Translations under genes and position numbers: made by a program
The notes under the pieces: model-generated
Seen by the model: the letters and a program-made list of their open reading frames with translations, nothing else
Database searches by the model: none
Told to the model about the DNA's origin: nothing
In this document: positions 54,108 to 62,734 of the stretch, piece after piece
Position numbering within the stretch: the first letter of the stretch is position 1
Layout: every line of letters begins with the position of its first letter
NCBI RefSeq assembly: GCF_000285515.1
Contig: NZ_HE610959.1
Coordinates: 680,699-744,698, forward strand
From: Paenibacillus senegalensis JC66
GTDB lineage: Bacteria > Bacillota > Bacilli > Paenibacillales > NBRC-103111
Reading direction: 5' to 3'
DNA: 64,000 nucleotides

Positions 54108-55499
54108 CTATCCCTTCTGTTTTCTTCTAGACCAAACGACCACGGGGATAAGAAGCAAAGACAAGAAGCCTCCTGCTAATGAAAGTATCGAATAGCTGGT
54201 TTGAGCTGCTACCATACCGGACAATGCACCGCCAGCCGCTCAAGCTAAGGCGATCAGAACATCCACACTCCCTTGAGTTTTTGCCCGTACTTGTGGAGGT
54301 GTCGCATCTACGATAGCTGCTGTCCCGCTAATCAAGCCAAAATTCCAGCCAATTCCGAGAAGCGCCAGAGCAAGCATAATAAACAGCATAGAATCGCCAG
54401 GAGCAAAAGCAGCAAGCAACCCTGCCAAGAGCAACGTAACACCCGAAGCGTAAGACATCCGTCTTCGCCCAAACTTGTCAACCAGGAAACCGGTAACTAA
54501 AGAGGGAAGATACATCGCTGCGACATGGATACCAATAACGAGTCCCACAGCTTCCAGGCCATGTCCGTGATGAGTCATATGAATAGGAGTCATAGTCATA
54601 ATAGCTACCATTACAATTTGGGTTAATACCATCACTGTAGCTCCCACGATAAGGCCGGGTCTATGAGTATTCAGCTCGTGTGCACTCGTTCCTGCCTGGG
54701 CACTCGTTCCCGCCTGCACACTCGTTCCTGCTTGCGAATTCAAACTCGCCTGCGGGTTCGTATCCCTATTAGCTGCCTCCCTTTCTCTTAATCTTTTTTC
54801 ATTTGCAATTGCTTTGGCTACAATGAATGGATCAGGACGAAGGAAAATCATGAGTATCAATCCAGCCAAGGTGAAAGCTGCGGCTGCCAGCATGAAAGGT
54901 CCTGTCAACGCAGGGGCACCTAATGAAGTCGCAATCTTCCCGGTAACGTTTACTAGATTCGGTCCAGCAACCGCTCCAAAGGTTGTGAACACCATGGCCA
55001 TACTGATCGCTCTCGCCCGCTCGGTCGGCAGTGCCAAATCTGTTCCTGCATATCTGGCTTGCAAGTTTGTCGCCGTACCGGCCCCATATATCAACAACGA
55101 GAGAAAGAGCAGTGGAAGCTGATTGAAGACAGCTGCAAGAATAACCCCAACCGCCCCTGCTCCCCCGGCCAGAAAGCCCATAGCAAGACCGATTCGCCGG
55201 CCTAAACGCTGAGAGATACGCCCGACTAGCAGTGCTGCACTTGCAGAACCAAGCGTAATTAAGGCCGCCGGTATTCCGGCAAAGCTATCTGTACCAAGCA
55301 TATCTTGAGCGAGCAGAGCCCCTACAGTTACGCCGGCAGCTAGTCCAGCCCCACCAAAAATTTGAGAAGCGATTACGATCATCATCGTTCTTTTGTACAA
55401 TTGGCGCTGTTTTTCCGGTGAATCCACGTATTTCCTCCATGGATTTGGGGGAGTTTCTCTATTTGCTTCAACTCGTATCGCGTCCTCTGGCATTTGCAA
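54108..55499 (-). pseudogene. MFS drug exporter interrupted by one in-frame TGA near its end
   Basis: The N-terminal 419 residues give eleven membrane helices with MFS signatures (LLVGRISQRLGRRIG, LVTGFLVDKFGRRRMSYAS). The frame stops at TGA 54240 within the last helix pair (SVDVLIALA then stop). It continues perfectly in the same frame for 43 codons (GGALSGMVAAQTSYS, FLSLLLIPVVVWSRRKQKG) to TAG 54108. One base change, TGA to GGA, would restore a normal 463-residue protein. The product may be a truncated transporter or a pseudogene. A TetR gene lies just upstream on the same strand. Confidence 0.85.
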
Positions 55500-55606
55500 T
55501 TTCCCCCATACTATACTAATCAGTTTTAATGCTTAATTTTAAAAATATAATAACAAAAAAATTGAAAGTTCTATCACAGTAGCATACATGCTAGATATAA
55601 CCGCGA

Positions 55607-56176
55607 TTAGGCACTAATACCGGTTACTGTAATATCATGAAACAGCTCGTCCAACTGATGGGCCGTATATGGGGTCCCTTGTTCCATCCACCAATGCAGC
55701 AGCGTCCAAAAAGAACCAAGAATATATGTCACGAGCACCCCGTCAGGCAGTTCTTTCAATACGCCTGCACCACGCCATTGACGAATCTCATCCTCGATGA
55801 TCGATTGAAGCATCTGCTTCATATGATAGAGCACCGCTGTCCCCTGCTTGCCGACTACAGCCGCATACACCTTCCGATGACCTTGTACATGCTGCAGCAT
55901 AGCCAAGCTGAACCTGAAACGAATTCCTCCTCCCTCCACTTCATCGGAACCAGGCTTCTGTTCCTGTAAAAAGCTTAAGAGCTGATCGATACAATCTAGG
56001 AGCAGCTTTTCCTTATCCTCATAATGAAAATAGAACGTCGAACGGCCAATATTGGCGCGTACGCTCAAGTCTTGCACGGTAACCGCCTCATAGCCTTTCT
56101 CCACGATCAAGTCCAATAACGCTTCTTGCAATAGAGCGCGTGTTTTTTGCACTCTCCGATCCGTCACTGCTTTCAT
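55607..56176 (-). CDS. TetR family transcriptional regulator
   Basis: The 189-residue protein starts VTDRRVQKTRALLQEALLDL and has the TetR helix-turn-helix VQDLSVRANIGRSTFYFHYE at residues 37-56. The helical C-terminal domain follows (TYILGSFWTLLHWWMEQGTP). This is close to the TetR_C_7/DhaS-like group. ATG 56176 follows GGAGGGG. It is upstream of the exporter pseudogene on the same strand and divergent from a small membrane protein gene, with two dyads in the shared region. Confidence 0.92.
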   Translation of the reverse strand: MKAVTDRRVQKTRALLQEALLDLIVEKGYEAVTVQDLSVRANIGRSTFYFHYEDKEKLLLDCIDQLLSFLQEQKPGSDEVEGGGIRFRFSLAMLQHVQGHRKVYAAVVGKQGTAVLYHMKQMLQSIIEDEIRQWRGAGVLKELPDGVLVTYILGSFWTLLHWWMEQGTPYTAHQLDELFHDITVTGISA

Positions 56177-56212
56177 GGGCCCCTCCGATTCCTATTGAAC
56201 ACAAGTTTGATA

Positions 56213-56292
56213 AATGTCCAATATCTGACATTGTCACCTGAATTGATTATTCCTGGTCCTTATTATACCTGATACAATCGAACAAAGTGTTC
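56213..56292. promoter_or_regulatory. Two dyads in the divergent tetR/membrane-protein promoter region
   Basis: AATGTC and GACATT form a perfect inverted repeat with an eight-base centre (56213-56232). GAACA and TGTTC with an AAG centre form another (56280-56292). Both sit between the divergent starts and are candidate TetR operators; which one is used cannot be told. Confidence 0.5.
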
Positions 56293-56326
56293 AACAACTC
56301 ACGGAAATATACGAGGAGGCAAAAGC

Positions 56327-56770
56327 ATGAGCATAGCAATGATTCGATACCGAAAATCGGCCCTCAAGATACATAGAATCAGTATCGGACTGTGGATTAC
56401 GGCTGGTGGCATTATGCTGCTAGGCGCCGTCCTGAAAAATAAAGCCTGGATCAGTGCTGCATATACGTTCATTTTTCATCCCGCGATGGCTGTCGCGATG
56501 ATTACGGGAATCTATCTGATTCTTGTTGGAAAAGGGAAGTTATTTAAAAAAGGTTGGTTTTGGGTGAAAGTTTTCTTCCTGCTAGGTTCAATGCTGTTCA
56601 TGGGTTTATACCTTAACCCTTTACTTAATAGCGGAACGGACATTACTCCGATCTATCCAATCAGCATCGCATTCTATATAATCTTGTTGTTGATCATCCT
56701 CCTCCTGTCTATGAAAAAACTGAAGTCACGGTCGGCGAAAAGAGCACGAAAAGATATGGAGGTTTCATGA
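56327..56770 (+). CDS. Four-helix membrane protein, likely DUF2269-like
   Basis: The 147-residue protein has four hydrophobic helices: SIGLWITAGGIMLLGAVL, FHPAMAVAMITGIYLILVG, VKVFFLLGSMLFMGLYL and SIAFYIILLLIILLLSM. The last is followed by a basic tail. The layout with HP in the second helix resembles the DUF2269/CopD-like group, but I am not certain of the family. ATG 56327 follows GAGGAGG. It is divergent from tetR and may be co-regulated. Confidence 0.75.
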   Translation: MSIAMIRYRKSALKIHRISIGLWITAGGIMLLGAVLKNKAWISAAYTFIFHPAMAVAMITGIYLILVGKGKLFKKGWFWVKVFFLLGSMLFMGLYLNPLLNSGTDITPIYPISIAFYIILLLIILLLSMKKLKSRSAKRARKDMEVS

Positions 56771-56875
56771 ATTCTAGGCAAAAAGTCAGTCGATAGAAAA
56801 AACTGTTATCTTAACCTGCTGCCAGCACAGCTGACCGATTTGCATTAATTTAGACATAAAAAGCAGTCCGATTAT

Positions 56876-56913
56876 AAAAAGGCAGCCCCCAATCATGGCG
56901 GGCCTGCCTTTTT
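56876..56913. terminator. Bidirectional terminator between convergent genes
   Basis: AAAAAGGCAG pairs perfectly with CTGCCTTTTT, with further G-C pairing inside, giving T runs on both strands. It serves the rightward membrane protein gene and the leftward L25 gene. Confidence 0.88.
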
Positions 56914-56924
56914 CATAGTGCACC

Positions 56925-57055
56925 TGTATAGTTGTACCTGCAAAGTGCATTTGCATTGTCCTGCATATGCACCAGCAAAGTGCACTTGCATTGTGCACTT
57001 GCATTGTGCTCCTGCATAGTGCAACCTGCATTGTGCACCTGGTGCACGTATAGTT
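56925..57055. repeat. Degenerate TGCATTGTGCAC repeat
   Basis: About nine imperfect copies of a 12-13-base unit (TGCATTGTGCAC, TGCAAAGTGCAT and variants) lie between the terminator and the end of the L25 gene. Many units are themselves palindromic (GTGCAC, TGCA). Confidence 0.7.
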
Positions 57056-57063
57056 ACTAGTTC

Positions 57064-57651
57064 CTATACCGCCGATTCGCCTTCGGTGTCATCAGACTGG
57101 ACTTTTGGCGTTAGAATCGACAGGAGTAATTCCTTGTCCGGAGACAGCAGGGTTGTTCCCGGCGGCAGCTCTATATTTTCAGCTAGAAGTGTATCGCCAA
57201 TATTCAGCTCGCTAATATCGACGCTGATGGATGAAACCAATTGGTGAGGCAATGCTTTGACTTCGATGAATGAGCTCTGCGTCTGCAAGATGCCGCCCAG
57301 CTTCGTCCCCTTAGGAATACCCATATAAGTTATCCCTACTCTAGAACGAACAAATTCATCCGTCTTTACGCGGAGAAAATCTACATGAATATAATCGCGC
57401 GTAACAGGATCACGCTGCAATCCTTCCAGCAATACCGGGATTTTCTCAGAATCTCCTATTTGGATATCCACCAGCCGCGATCCAGCTCCTCGAATCCAAC
57501 GTTTGAATTCCCGCAGCGAAATATGGATCATGCTGCTTTCCTGGCCTGGTCCCATTATTGAGCCCGGAAGGCGCCCCTTGCTACGCAGGCCCTTCAGGCT
57601 TGACTTATTCATAGGTAATCTTGGTTCCGCTGCAAAACATGCTCTCATCAT
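57064..57651 (-). CDS. rplY: 50S ribosomal protein L25, Ctc-like long form
   Basis: The 195-residue protein has an N-terminal 5S rRNA-binding barrel (SSLKGLRSKGRLPGSIMG, RDPVTRDYIHVDFLRV) and the C-terminal TL5 domain (FIEVKALPHQLVSSISVDIS, LNIGDTLLAENIELP). Ctc-type proteins are general-stress-induced in Bacillus. The sequence is fairly diverged (KRWIRGAGSRLVDIQIGD), so this may be a second, specialised L25. ATG 57651 follows AAGGAG at seven bases. It is monocistronic. Confidence 0.88.
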   Translation of the reverse strand: MMRACFAAEPRLPMNKSSLKGLRSKGRLPGSIMGPGQESSMIHISLREFKRWIRGAGSRLVDIQIGDSEKIPVLLEGLQRDPVTRDYIHVDFLRVKTDEFVRSRVGITYMGIPKGTKLGGILQTQSSFIEVKALPHQLVSSISVDISELNIGDTLLAENIELPPGTTLLSPDKELLLSILTPKVQSDDTEGESAV

Positions 57652-57891
57652 TACAACACTCCTTGGTCAACGATAATAGTTTGTGCTCCCAAAATCTCTA
57701 TCCGTCATAAAGAATATTTGATTTCGTCCCCCTGACCGGGGGATATAAAGAGCACCATGACATCACCGCCTTAACTCATAGTAATGATCGTCGTGCATAT
57801 AAGATGAAGGCATCCCGCCTCGGTAAGAAGCGAAATGCCTTGTGAACTACCATAGCACAAACCTGGCAGCTTGTCGACAACCGTGAGCGTT

Positions 57892-57920
57892 TTGCTGAGA
57901 GTTGGAAATTACTGTATACT
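57892..57920 (+). promoter_or_regulatory. Sigma-A-like promoter upstream of the GNAT remnant
   Basis: TTGCTG (57892-57897) and TATACT (57915-57920) have a 17-base spacer. It is 30 bases before the ATG of a gene remnant and could still drive transcription into the SAP-domain gene. A short hairpin of five C and five G lies upstream near 57730. Confidence 0.55.
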
Positions 57921-57949
57921 ATTTATATAGGTTGAGGAGGGGCGTTCGG

Positions 57950-58147
57950 ATGATAGTTAGAAAGACAGAAGGAACAGATAACCACGCACTTAGTGCTCTG
58001 GCCTACCGCTCAAAAGCTTATTGGGGAATTCCAAGGAGTTTCTGGACAACTGTCGGTAAGATTTGACCGTTTACTGAGGAGTACATTGCCGATAATCCAG
58101 TTTTTCCTGCCCGAAAGCTGCCTTTAATGAAAGTGAGAGTCCTTTGA
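57950..58147 (+). pseudogene. N-terminal remnant of a GNAT acetyltransferase
   Basis: ATG 57950, with GGAGGGGCG before it, opens MIVRKTEGTDNHALSALAYR and SKAYWG, a typical GNAT beginning. TGA at 58064 interrupts the frame, yet the same frame continues with FTEEYIADNPVF, the expected next conserved segment. It then becomes unrelated (PARKLPLMKVRVL) and stops at 58145. The acetyl-CoA motif is absent, so the 3' two thirds are deleted. Promoter and ribosome site are intact. Confidence 0.65.
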
Positions 58148-58187
58148 TAATCAGCCAAGGCGAAAACAAACAGAAAGGGTGGTGAGA

Positions 58188-58847
58188 ATGGGTAAAGAAG
58201 CTGTTGGGAACACCGGCGAACGTCCGGATTTTTCTAAAGATATGTCTGTAGCACAGTTTGACAGCCATTATTGGTACCTGGCGGAGCTTAAGGATATTTG
58301 CCGTAAATATGGGCTTTCGGCTTCCGGGACAAAGGCGGAGCTAACCGCACGAATTCGGCTATTATTGCTTGGCGAAATCGCATCCGACCAGCGGCAATCT
58401 CATACAGCCGCAAGAAAGAAACAGGAGCTGGGCGAGATTACGCTGAATACTCGTCTCATCCCCGATGGTTTCAAATTCAATCAGCAGGCCAGACAGTTTT
58501 TCGCTGCATATTACGGGAAACAGACGTTTTCTTTTACAAAGGAAATGGCAGCAGCCCTGCGGGATGCTGAGCGGCGCGGCGACCATGATATGACCGTAGC
58601 CGATTTGCTCGACATCTATGAAGGCAAGAAAATAATAACCAATCCTGACGAACGTTCTTACCAATGGAACCAATTTGTCAAGGATTTCAATAGCGATCCA
58701 CTCTCGCAACACATCGCAAAAAATCGGATGAAGGTCGCGGCGGCGTTATGGCGGAAGGTGCGCGACAACCCAGGTGATAAGCGGTATTCCTCCGCGCTAT
58801 TGCAAGAGTATCTGCACGAGGCGGACTTAACGGACATGGATAGTTAA
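58188..58847 (+). CDS. SAP-domain protein (DUF6434-like)
   Basis: Residues 30-63 form a SAP helix-extension-helix (YLAELKDICRKYGLSASGTK, AELTARIRLLLLGE), a putative nucleic-acid-binding motif. The C-terminal region (FKFNQQARQFFAAYYGKQTF, SYQWNQFVKDFNSDPLSQHI) matches the DUF6434-type tail of such proteins as I remember them. The start is ATG 58188 after AAAGGGTGGTG; GTG 58179 is possible. The cellular role is unknown, perhaps DNA-associated. It ends in a terminator. Confidence 0.82.
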   Translation: MGKEAVGNTGERPDFSKDMSVAQFDSHYWYLAELKDICRKYGLSASGTKAELTARIRLLLLGEIASDQRQSHTAARKKQELGEITLNTRLIPDGFKFNQQARQFFAAYYGKQTFSFTKEMAAALRDAERRGDHDMTVADLLDIYEGKKIITNPDERSYQWNQFVKDFNSDPLSQHIAKNRMKVAAALWRKVRDNPGDKRYSSALLQEYLHEADLTDMDS

Positions 58848-58878
58848 ACGGATTGGGATATTAAAGTTTGAAAGGTGC

Positions 58879-58927
58879 AGAGCGTATCCATTGACAATTC
58901 TACCAATTGATACGCTCTATACTTTTT
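58879..58927 (+). terminator. Intrinsic terminator after the SAP-domain gene
   Basis: AGAGCGTATC pairs perfectly with GATACGCTCT over a 20-base loop, followed by ATACTTTTTAG. Confidence 0.85.
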
Positions 58928-59002
58928 AGATACATCAATCCTTGTCCCAATCCGCCATCGGCCGTTAGCCTTTTCGTTGCTGTTTCGTTGCTGCCAACGC
59001 TA

Positions 59003-59039
59003 GAAAGCCCAAGTCCCCATTGCGGGGATTTGGGCTTTC
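59003..59039 (-). terminator. Strong GC-rich hairpin after the HAD phosphatase gene
   Basis: GAAAGCCCAAGTCCCC pairs with GGGGATTTGGGCTTTC with one mismatch around a five-base loop. It lies 18 bases beyond the leftward gene's stop. Only a short T tract follows, so it may stabilise the 3' end rather than terminate fully. Confidence 0.65.
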
Positions 59040-59056
59040 GTCCAGCGGATGATTCA

Positions 59057-59872
59057 TTATCTCCTGCCGCTTCCGCTGAGCAGGAGCTCATCATACAGCT
59101 CCGCCAATGTCGATACGGTCACAGTCGGAGCGACAGAGCGATTGCCAGCCCCTGGCGCGAGTGAGTGGCGCACCCAGACAGTCTTCATCCCGGCCTGGTC
59201 CGCACCGGTGATATCGGTAGCCAGATTGTCGCCGATCATAACGCATTCTTCCGGAACAACGCCGTACTCGCACATTGCCAGCTCGTATAGCCAAGCGTGC
59301 GGCTTGCCGATGCTGACCACAGGACGGCCAGTAATGGACTTGACGGCAGCAAGCAAGGAGCCGGTCTCGGGGATGAGCCGTCCGTCCTCACCCGGATGAG
59401 AATAATCCGGGTTCGTGCTGATCAAGCGCGCTCCAAGGGCGATCTCGTTGACGATTTGTTCCAGTTTGAGGTAATCAAATTCTGTATCACGTCCGACAAC
59501 GATGACCTCGGCAGGATCAGCTTCCTCCCAGTCCAGGACGCGATGGCCAGCATTCGCTAGCGCCTCGCTCAAGCTTGGACTACCTGCTGCTTTCACTCTC
59601 ACCCGGCCATATTCCTTCCGCAAGTAACCGGCAACTGCCTCCGTGGCGCTAACAATCAGCTCATCTTCGAGACGAAGCCCCATTTCTATCAATCTTTTGC
59701 GAATTTCTACGGCATTTTCCCGCGAATTGTTTGTGATGAAACCGACCCTGTAGCCTTGGTGGCGAAGCAGGTCCAGCAATTCGTTAGCCCGTCCAGCCAG
59801 CTTTCGCCCGAAGCAGATACAGCCATCGAGGTCAAAAAACAAAGCGCGGATGCCCTCCATCCATCGATTCAT
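59057..59872 (-). CDS. HAD-IIA family sugar phosphatase (NagD/AraL-like)
   Basis: The 271-residue enzyme has HAD motif I FFDLDGCICFG (residues 12-16 DLDGC), motif II FITNNSREN, motif III Lys in SIGKPHAWLY and motif IV MIGDNLATDITGA. The alpha/beta cap between motifs II and III is of the C2a (NagD) type. Such enzymes dephosphorylate sugar phosphates or nucleotides in the cytoplasm. Motif I ends GCIC where DGTL/DGVI is usual, a minor deviation. ATG 59872 follows CGGAG. Confidence 0.9.
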   Translation of the reverse strand: MNRWMEGIRALFFDLDGCICFGRKLAGRANELLDLLRHQGYRVGFITNNSRENAVEIRKRLIEMGLRLEDELIVSATEAVAGYLRKEYGRVRVKAAGSPSLSEALANAGHRVLDWEEADPAEVIVVGRDTEFDYLKLEQIVNEIALGARLISTNPDYSHPGEDGRLIPETGSLLAAVKSITGRPVVSIGKPHAWLYELAMCEYGVVPEECVMIGDNLATDITGADQAGMKTVWVRHSLAPGAGNRSVAPTVTVSTLAELYDELLLSGSGRR

Positions 59873-60070
59873 CCCAAAGCTCCGATCTTTTTTGTATCGT
59901 TAATCTATTGGCCCGTAATCACTTCGTACCACAAGCTTTTTCACATCAAAGATTGCACGTACCAACTCATAACGCAACACACTCTTTTTATCGTATCACT
60001 TTGTATCTTAATCTTGATCTATATCTTGATCTATATCCTGATCTTTATATGGCTCAAAACTTAAACTAGT

Positions 60071-60214
60071 GGTTGACAACAAAGGAGGAAATCACTACGG
60101 GGAATGAGGGGACCTCCGATCGCTGTTAGCATATGCTCCCGAAGTTGCTTTCCTTCCTTCGGAAAGCTTGGACTCCCTCTTCCCCTCCGCTTCTGCTATC
60201 TTATACTGTCAACC
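60071..60214. other. Non-coding 144-bp element with nested inverted repeats
   Basis: The ends GGTTGACA (60071-60078) and TGTCAACC (60207-60214) are perfect inverted repeats. Inside them GGGGAATGAGGGGA (60099-60112) can pair with TCCCTCTTCCCC (60174-60185), and GCTTTCC/GGAAAGC (60147-60167) makes a central hairpin. There is no open frame. It could be a small RNA, an attenuator-like structure or a small inserted element. Confidence 0.5.
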
Positions 60215-60234
60215 TCTAATTATTAGAGTGAGCC

Positions 60235-60275
60235 CTTTATCTTGATCTTTATCTTTATCTTTTTCTATCACGATG
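60235..60275. repeat. TATCTTGATCTT short repeats
   Basis: TATCTTGATCTT, TATCTTTATCTT and related six-base steps run here, and a sister tract (TATCTTGATCTA) is at 60007-60052. They flank the dyad element on both sides and are not coding. Confidence 0.6.
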
Positions 60276-60327
60276 GATTTCTTATCCAGCCAGTTCTACT
60301 CAAAAAACTGTCGATTATGCTTTAACG

Positions 60328-61305
60328 TTAACGTGGTTGGGCCGTTCGTATCACATAATCGTCCAGCGGATCCGTGCCGCCCTCGCCCTCCAGCAAAATG
60401 ACTTCGAAATGCGGAACGCCGCCGCGCATTTTGACGGCCAAGATGTGATGGATGTCGCCCTTTCCGTCGAAGCAGTGCAAACCGCCTGTTTTGCCCATCT
60501 GAATATATTGTCGCTCTAGTTTCTCGGTAACTTCCAAATAATGCACGTGGCCGGCTACGACTGTGTACGGCCGATTCATCAGGAGCGCCTCCAGCCGCTC
60601 GAAGATCTTGTCCGGCTTTTTCCAGGCAGGCTGGTGCATACAGACGAATGTCCAGTCTACGTCCGCATTGTCGGCTAACACCCTCTCGAAAAAGTCGATC
60701 TGCTCGCCACTCAGGTGCGGGTGGATGAGCATGTCCTCGGACAGCTTGAATAATGCCGCAGCATAGTCCCCTGCCAGATCACGAATCACATCATTGAACA
60801 GCATTTGCGGATTACGGATTAACGCCCGGTTGGCCTGCTGTATCAGTTCCAGCGCAGGCTCAGGAAGCGGCAGCGGAGCCGTCTCCGTATTCGCGATCAG
60901 GAATAGCGTACGGTCATAGCGAAACGCGTAATAGTCGACCCCTTTTCGCTCGCGCCACACCCGGATCATCGCTTCCGTCCCATAATCGTGGTTGCCGACC
61001 GTCTGGAACACCGGTATGCCTAATCCTGCCAGCAGCGGATCGATACGATTCCACTCTTCGTGCGCCTCTGCCTCGTCTGTCCAATATCCCTCCACCAGAT
61101 CGCCGATAGAGACGATGAAGTCGGGATTGAGCTTCTTCGCAGCTTCCAGCCCCTTCTCGAACATTCCATAGACCGCCCCGCCGGTTCGGTCACTAATGAA
61201 GGCGAAATCGTAATCACCTCCCCGCGGGACCGGCATTTCCCCGAACCACGGGCCTTTATCGGTGCTGAACTTGTTATCATCAGTGAAAAGTTTGCGAATG
61301 CTCAT
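60328..61305 (-). CDS. Calcineurin-like metallophosphoesterase
   Basis: The 325-residue protein has the metallophosphoesterase blocks in order: DFAFISDRTGG (Asp near residue 37), IVSIGDLVEGYW, FQTVGNHDYGTE, VCMHQPAWKKP and VVAGHVHYLEV. No signal peptide is seen, so it is probably cytoplasmic. ATG 61305 follows AGGAGG. It is the last gene of the leftward UgpB-like ABC operon, 29 bases after the binding protein, which suggests hydrolysis of an imported phosphodiester or phosphomonoester. Confidence 0.92.
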   Translation of the reverse strand: MSIRKLFTDDNKFSTDKGPWFGEMPVPRGGDYDFAFISDRTGGAVYGMFEKGLEAAKKLNPDFIVSIGDLVEGYWTDEAEAHEEWNRIDPLLAGLGIPVFQTVGNHDYGTEAMIRVWRERKGVDYYAFRYDRTLFLIANTETAPLPLPEPALELIQQANRALIRNPQMLFNDVIRDLAGDYAAALFKLSEDMLIHPHLSGEQIDFFERVLADNADVDWTFVCMHQPAWKKPDKIFERLEALLMNRPYTVVAGHVHYLEVTEKLERQYIQMGKTGGLHCFDGKGDIHHILAVKMRGGVPHFEVILLEGEGGTDPLDDYVIRTAQPR

Positions 61306-61333
61306 CGCTGAATCCTCCTATTTCCTTTATTAT

Positions 61334-62680
61334 TTAAGGCGCTATAAGCGCATTAGCTTGCTTGGCCGCTTCCCTCATAGCTTCTTCCGGCGTCTTCTGA
61401 CCCTGCAGCGCAGCCTGGATCTGGTCGCTGATGATCTTCTGCACGCGGGAGCCGCCTTGACCCGGAAAGTTAAACCACGGCACCATTTCGTCGATCTGTT
61501 CATACGTCGCTTTATAGACCGGGTTTTCCTCTAAAAATGTCTGCATCTCGGGATCGTCCAGCGCTGTCTGCCGGGATACCATATAGCCGGTTGACGTTGA
61601 GATTTGGACGGAGCGCTTCGGATCAATCAGGAACTTGATGAAATCCCAAGCCGCCTCCTGCTTCTCCGGGTCAGCGGTAAATATCATCAAATTTGAGCCG
61701 CCGGCCGGCACGATGCGTTTGCCGTTATATGTCGGGAACGGAGCAGTGCGCAATTCATATTGAGCCGTCGGCAGAATCATGCCTAGACCCGCAGTTGTGT
61801 TGACGAGCATGGACACGTCCCCTCTCGCCATCGATTCAAACGTCTGCATCTGCTGGAGCAGCGGCATCGACTTGGCATTGATCACCATGTCGGCCACCAT
61901 GCGGACTGCGTTCACGCTCGCATCGGTATCGAGGCCGACCGTCTTGCCGTCAGCGGACATCATGGTGCCGCCGTAGGTCTCCATAAGCGCCTGAAACAGC
62001 CAGCCGAAATCAATCGGTACGCTGGCGCCAAAGCGGCCATCACGGGTCAACTGCCCGGCAAATTCCGGGAATTCTTCCCAAGTCTGCGGCGGCTTGTCCG
62101 GGTCGAGTCCGGCCTCCCGGAAATGATCGGCATTGTAATACAGAATCGGGGTGCTGATGCCATACGGCAGCCCGATCAGCTGTCCCTGTTCGTTCTTGCC
62201 CAAATTCAACATAGTCGGAAAATAATCCGTCATATCATATCCATCCCGCTCAATGAACGGTTCGAGCGGCACCGCGTTCATGACGTCATTGGCAAACCGG
62301 GTATACAAGAGACCGTTAGCTACGACTTCAGGCATTTTCCTGGCCGCCGCCTGCACCTGCAGCTTCTCTACGATCCCTTCATAGCCGTCCTGAACGAACA
62401 CGGCGGTTACCTTAACGTTGCTCTGAGAGTTGTTGTACTCCTCCACCAGGGAGTCGATCAATTCGCCGCCCCAAATGTTCCAAAATTCGATTTCCACCGG
62501 TGCTGATGCTTGCGGCGATGCCGCGCCCGCTGAACCGGTTGTGCCGGTCGTGCCATTCGCACCTTTCGTACCGTTCGCATCTTTCGTACCGGCCGCCCCA
62601 TTCGCACCGGTCCCGCAAGCCGCCATCGCGATGGCCAGCAGGAGCAGCAGCAAGATTGTCATTATTTTTTTCATGACCAT
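61334..62680 (-). CDS. ABC transporter solute-binding lipoprotein, UgpB-like family 1
   Basis: The lipobox AIAMAACGTG (Cys near 22) is followed by a slippage-prone Gly/Thr/Asn/Ala linker (TKGANGTTGTTG). The mature part has EIEFWNIWGGELIDSLVEEY near 70 and ILYYNADHFREAGLDPDKPP near 185, typical of UgpB-like proteins that bind glycerol-3-phosphate or sugars. ATG 62680 or ATG 62674 may be the start; the CAGGAGAGA site fits the second better. It lies between permease genes and a phosphoesterase gene. Confidence 0.92.
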   Translation of the reverse strand: MVMKKIMTILLLLLLAIAMAACGTGANGAAGTKDANGTKGANGTTGTTGSAGAASPQASAPVEIEFWNIWGGELIDSLVEEYNNSQSNVKVTAVFVQDGYEGIVEKLQVQAAARKMPEVVANGLLYTRFANDVMNAVPLEPFIERDGYDMTDYFPTMLNLGKNEQGQLIGLPYGISTPILYYNADHFREAGLDPDKPPQTWEEFPEFAGQLTRDGRFGASVPIDFGWLFQALMETYGGTMMSADGKTVGLDTDASVNAVRMVADMVINAKSMPLLQQMQTFESMARGDVSMLVNTTAGLGMILPTAQYELRTAPFPTYNGKRIVPAGGSNLMIFTADPEKQEAAWDFIKFLIDPKRSVQISTSTGYMVSRQTALDDPEMQTFLEENPVYKATYEQIDEMVPWFNFPGQGGSRVQKIISDQIQAALQGQKTPEEAMREAAKQANALIAP

Positions 62681-62734
62681 TCTCTCCTGTCCGTTTGATA
62701 GGTTATTAGGATCTATGTGAACCAGAGCGATCCG

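Noticed and set aside
57652-57890. Possible small RNA upstream of the GNAT remnant
   Set aside because: Only one short C/G hairpin was seen near 57730, without a terminator or clear promoter pairing.
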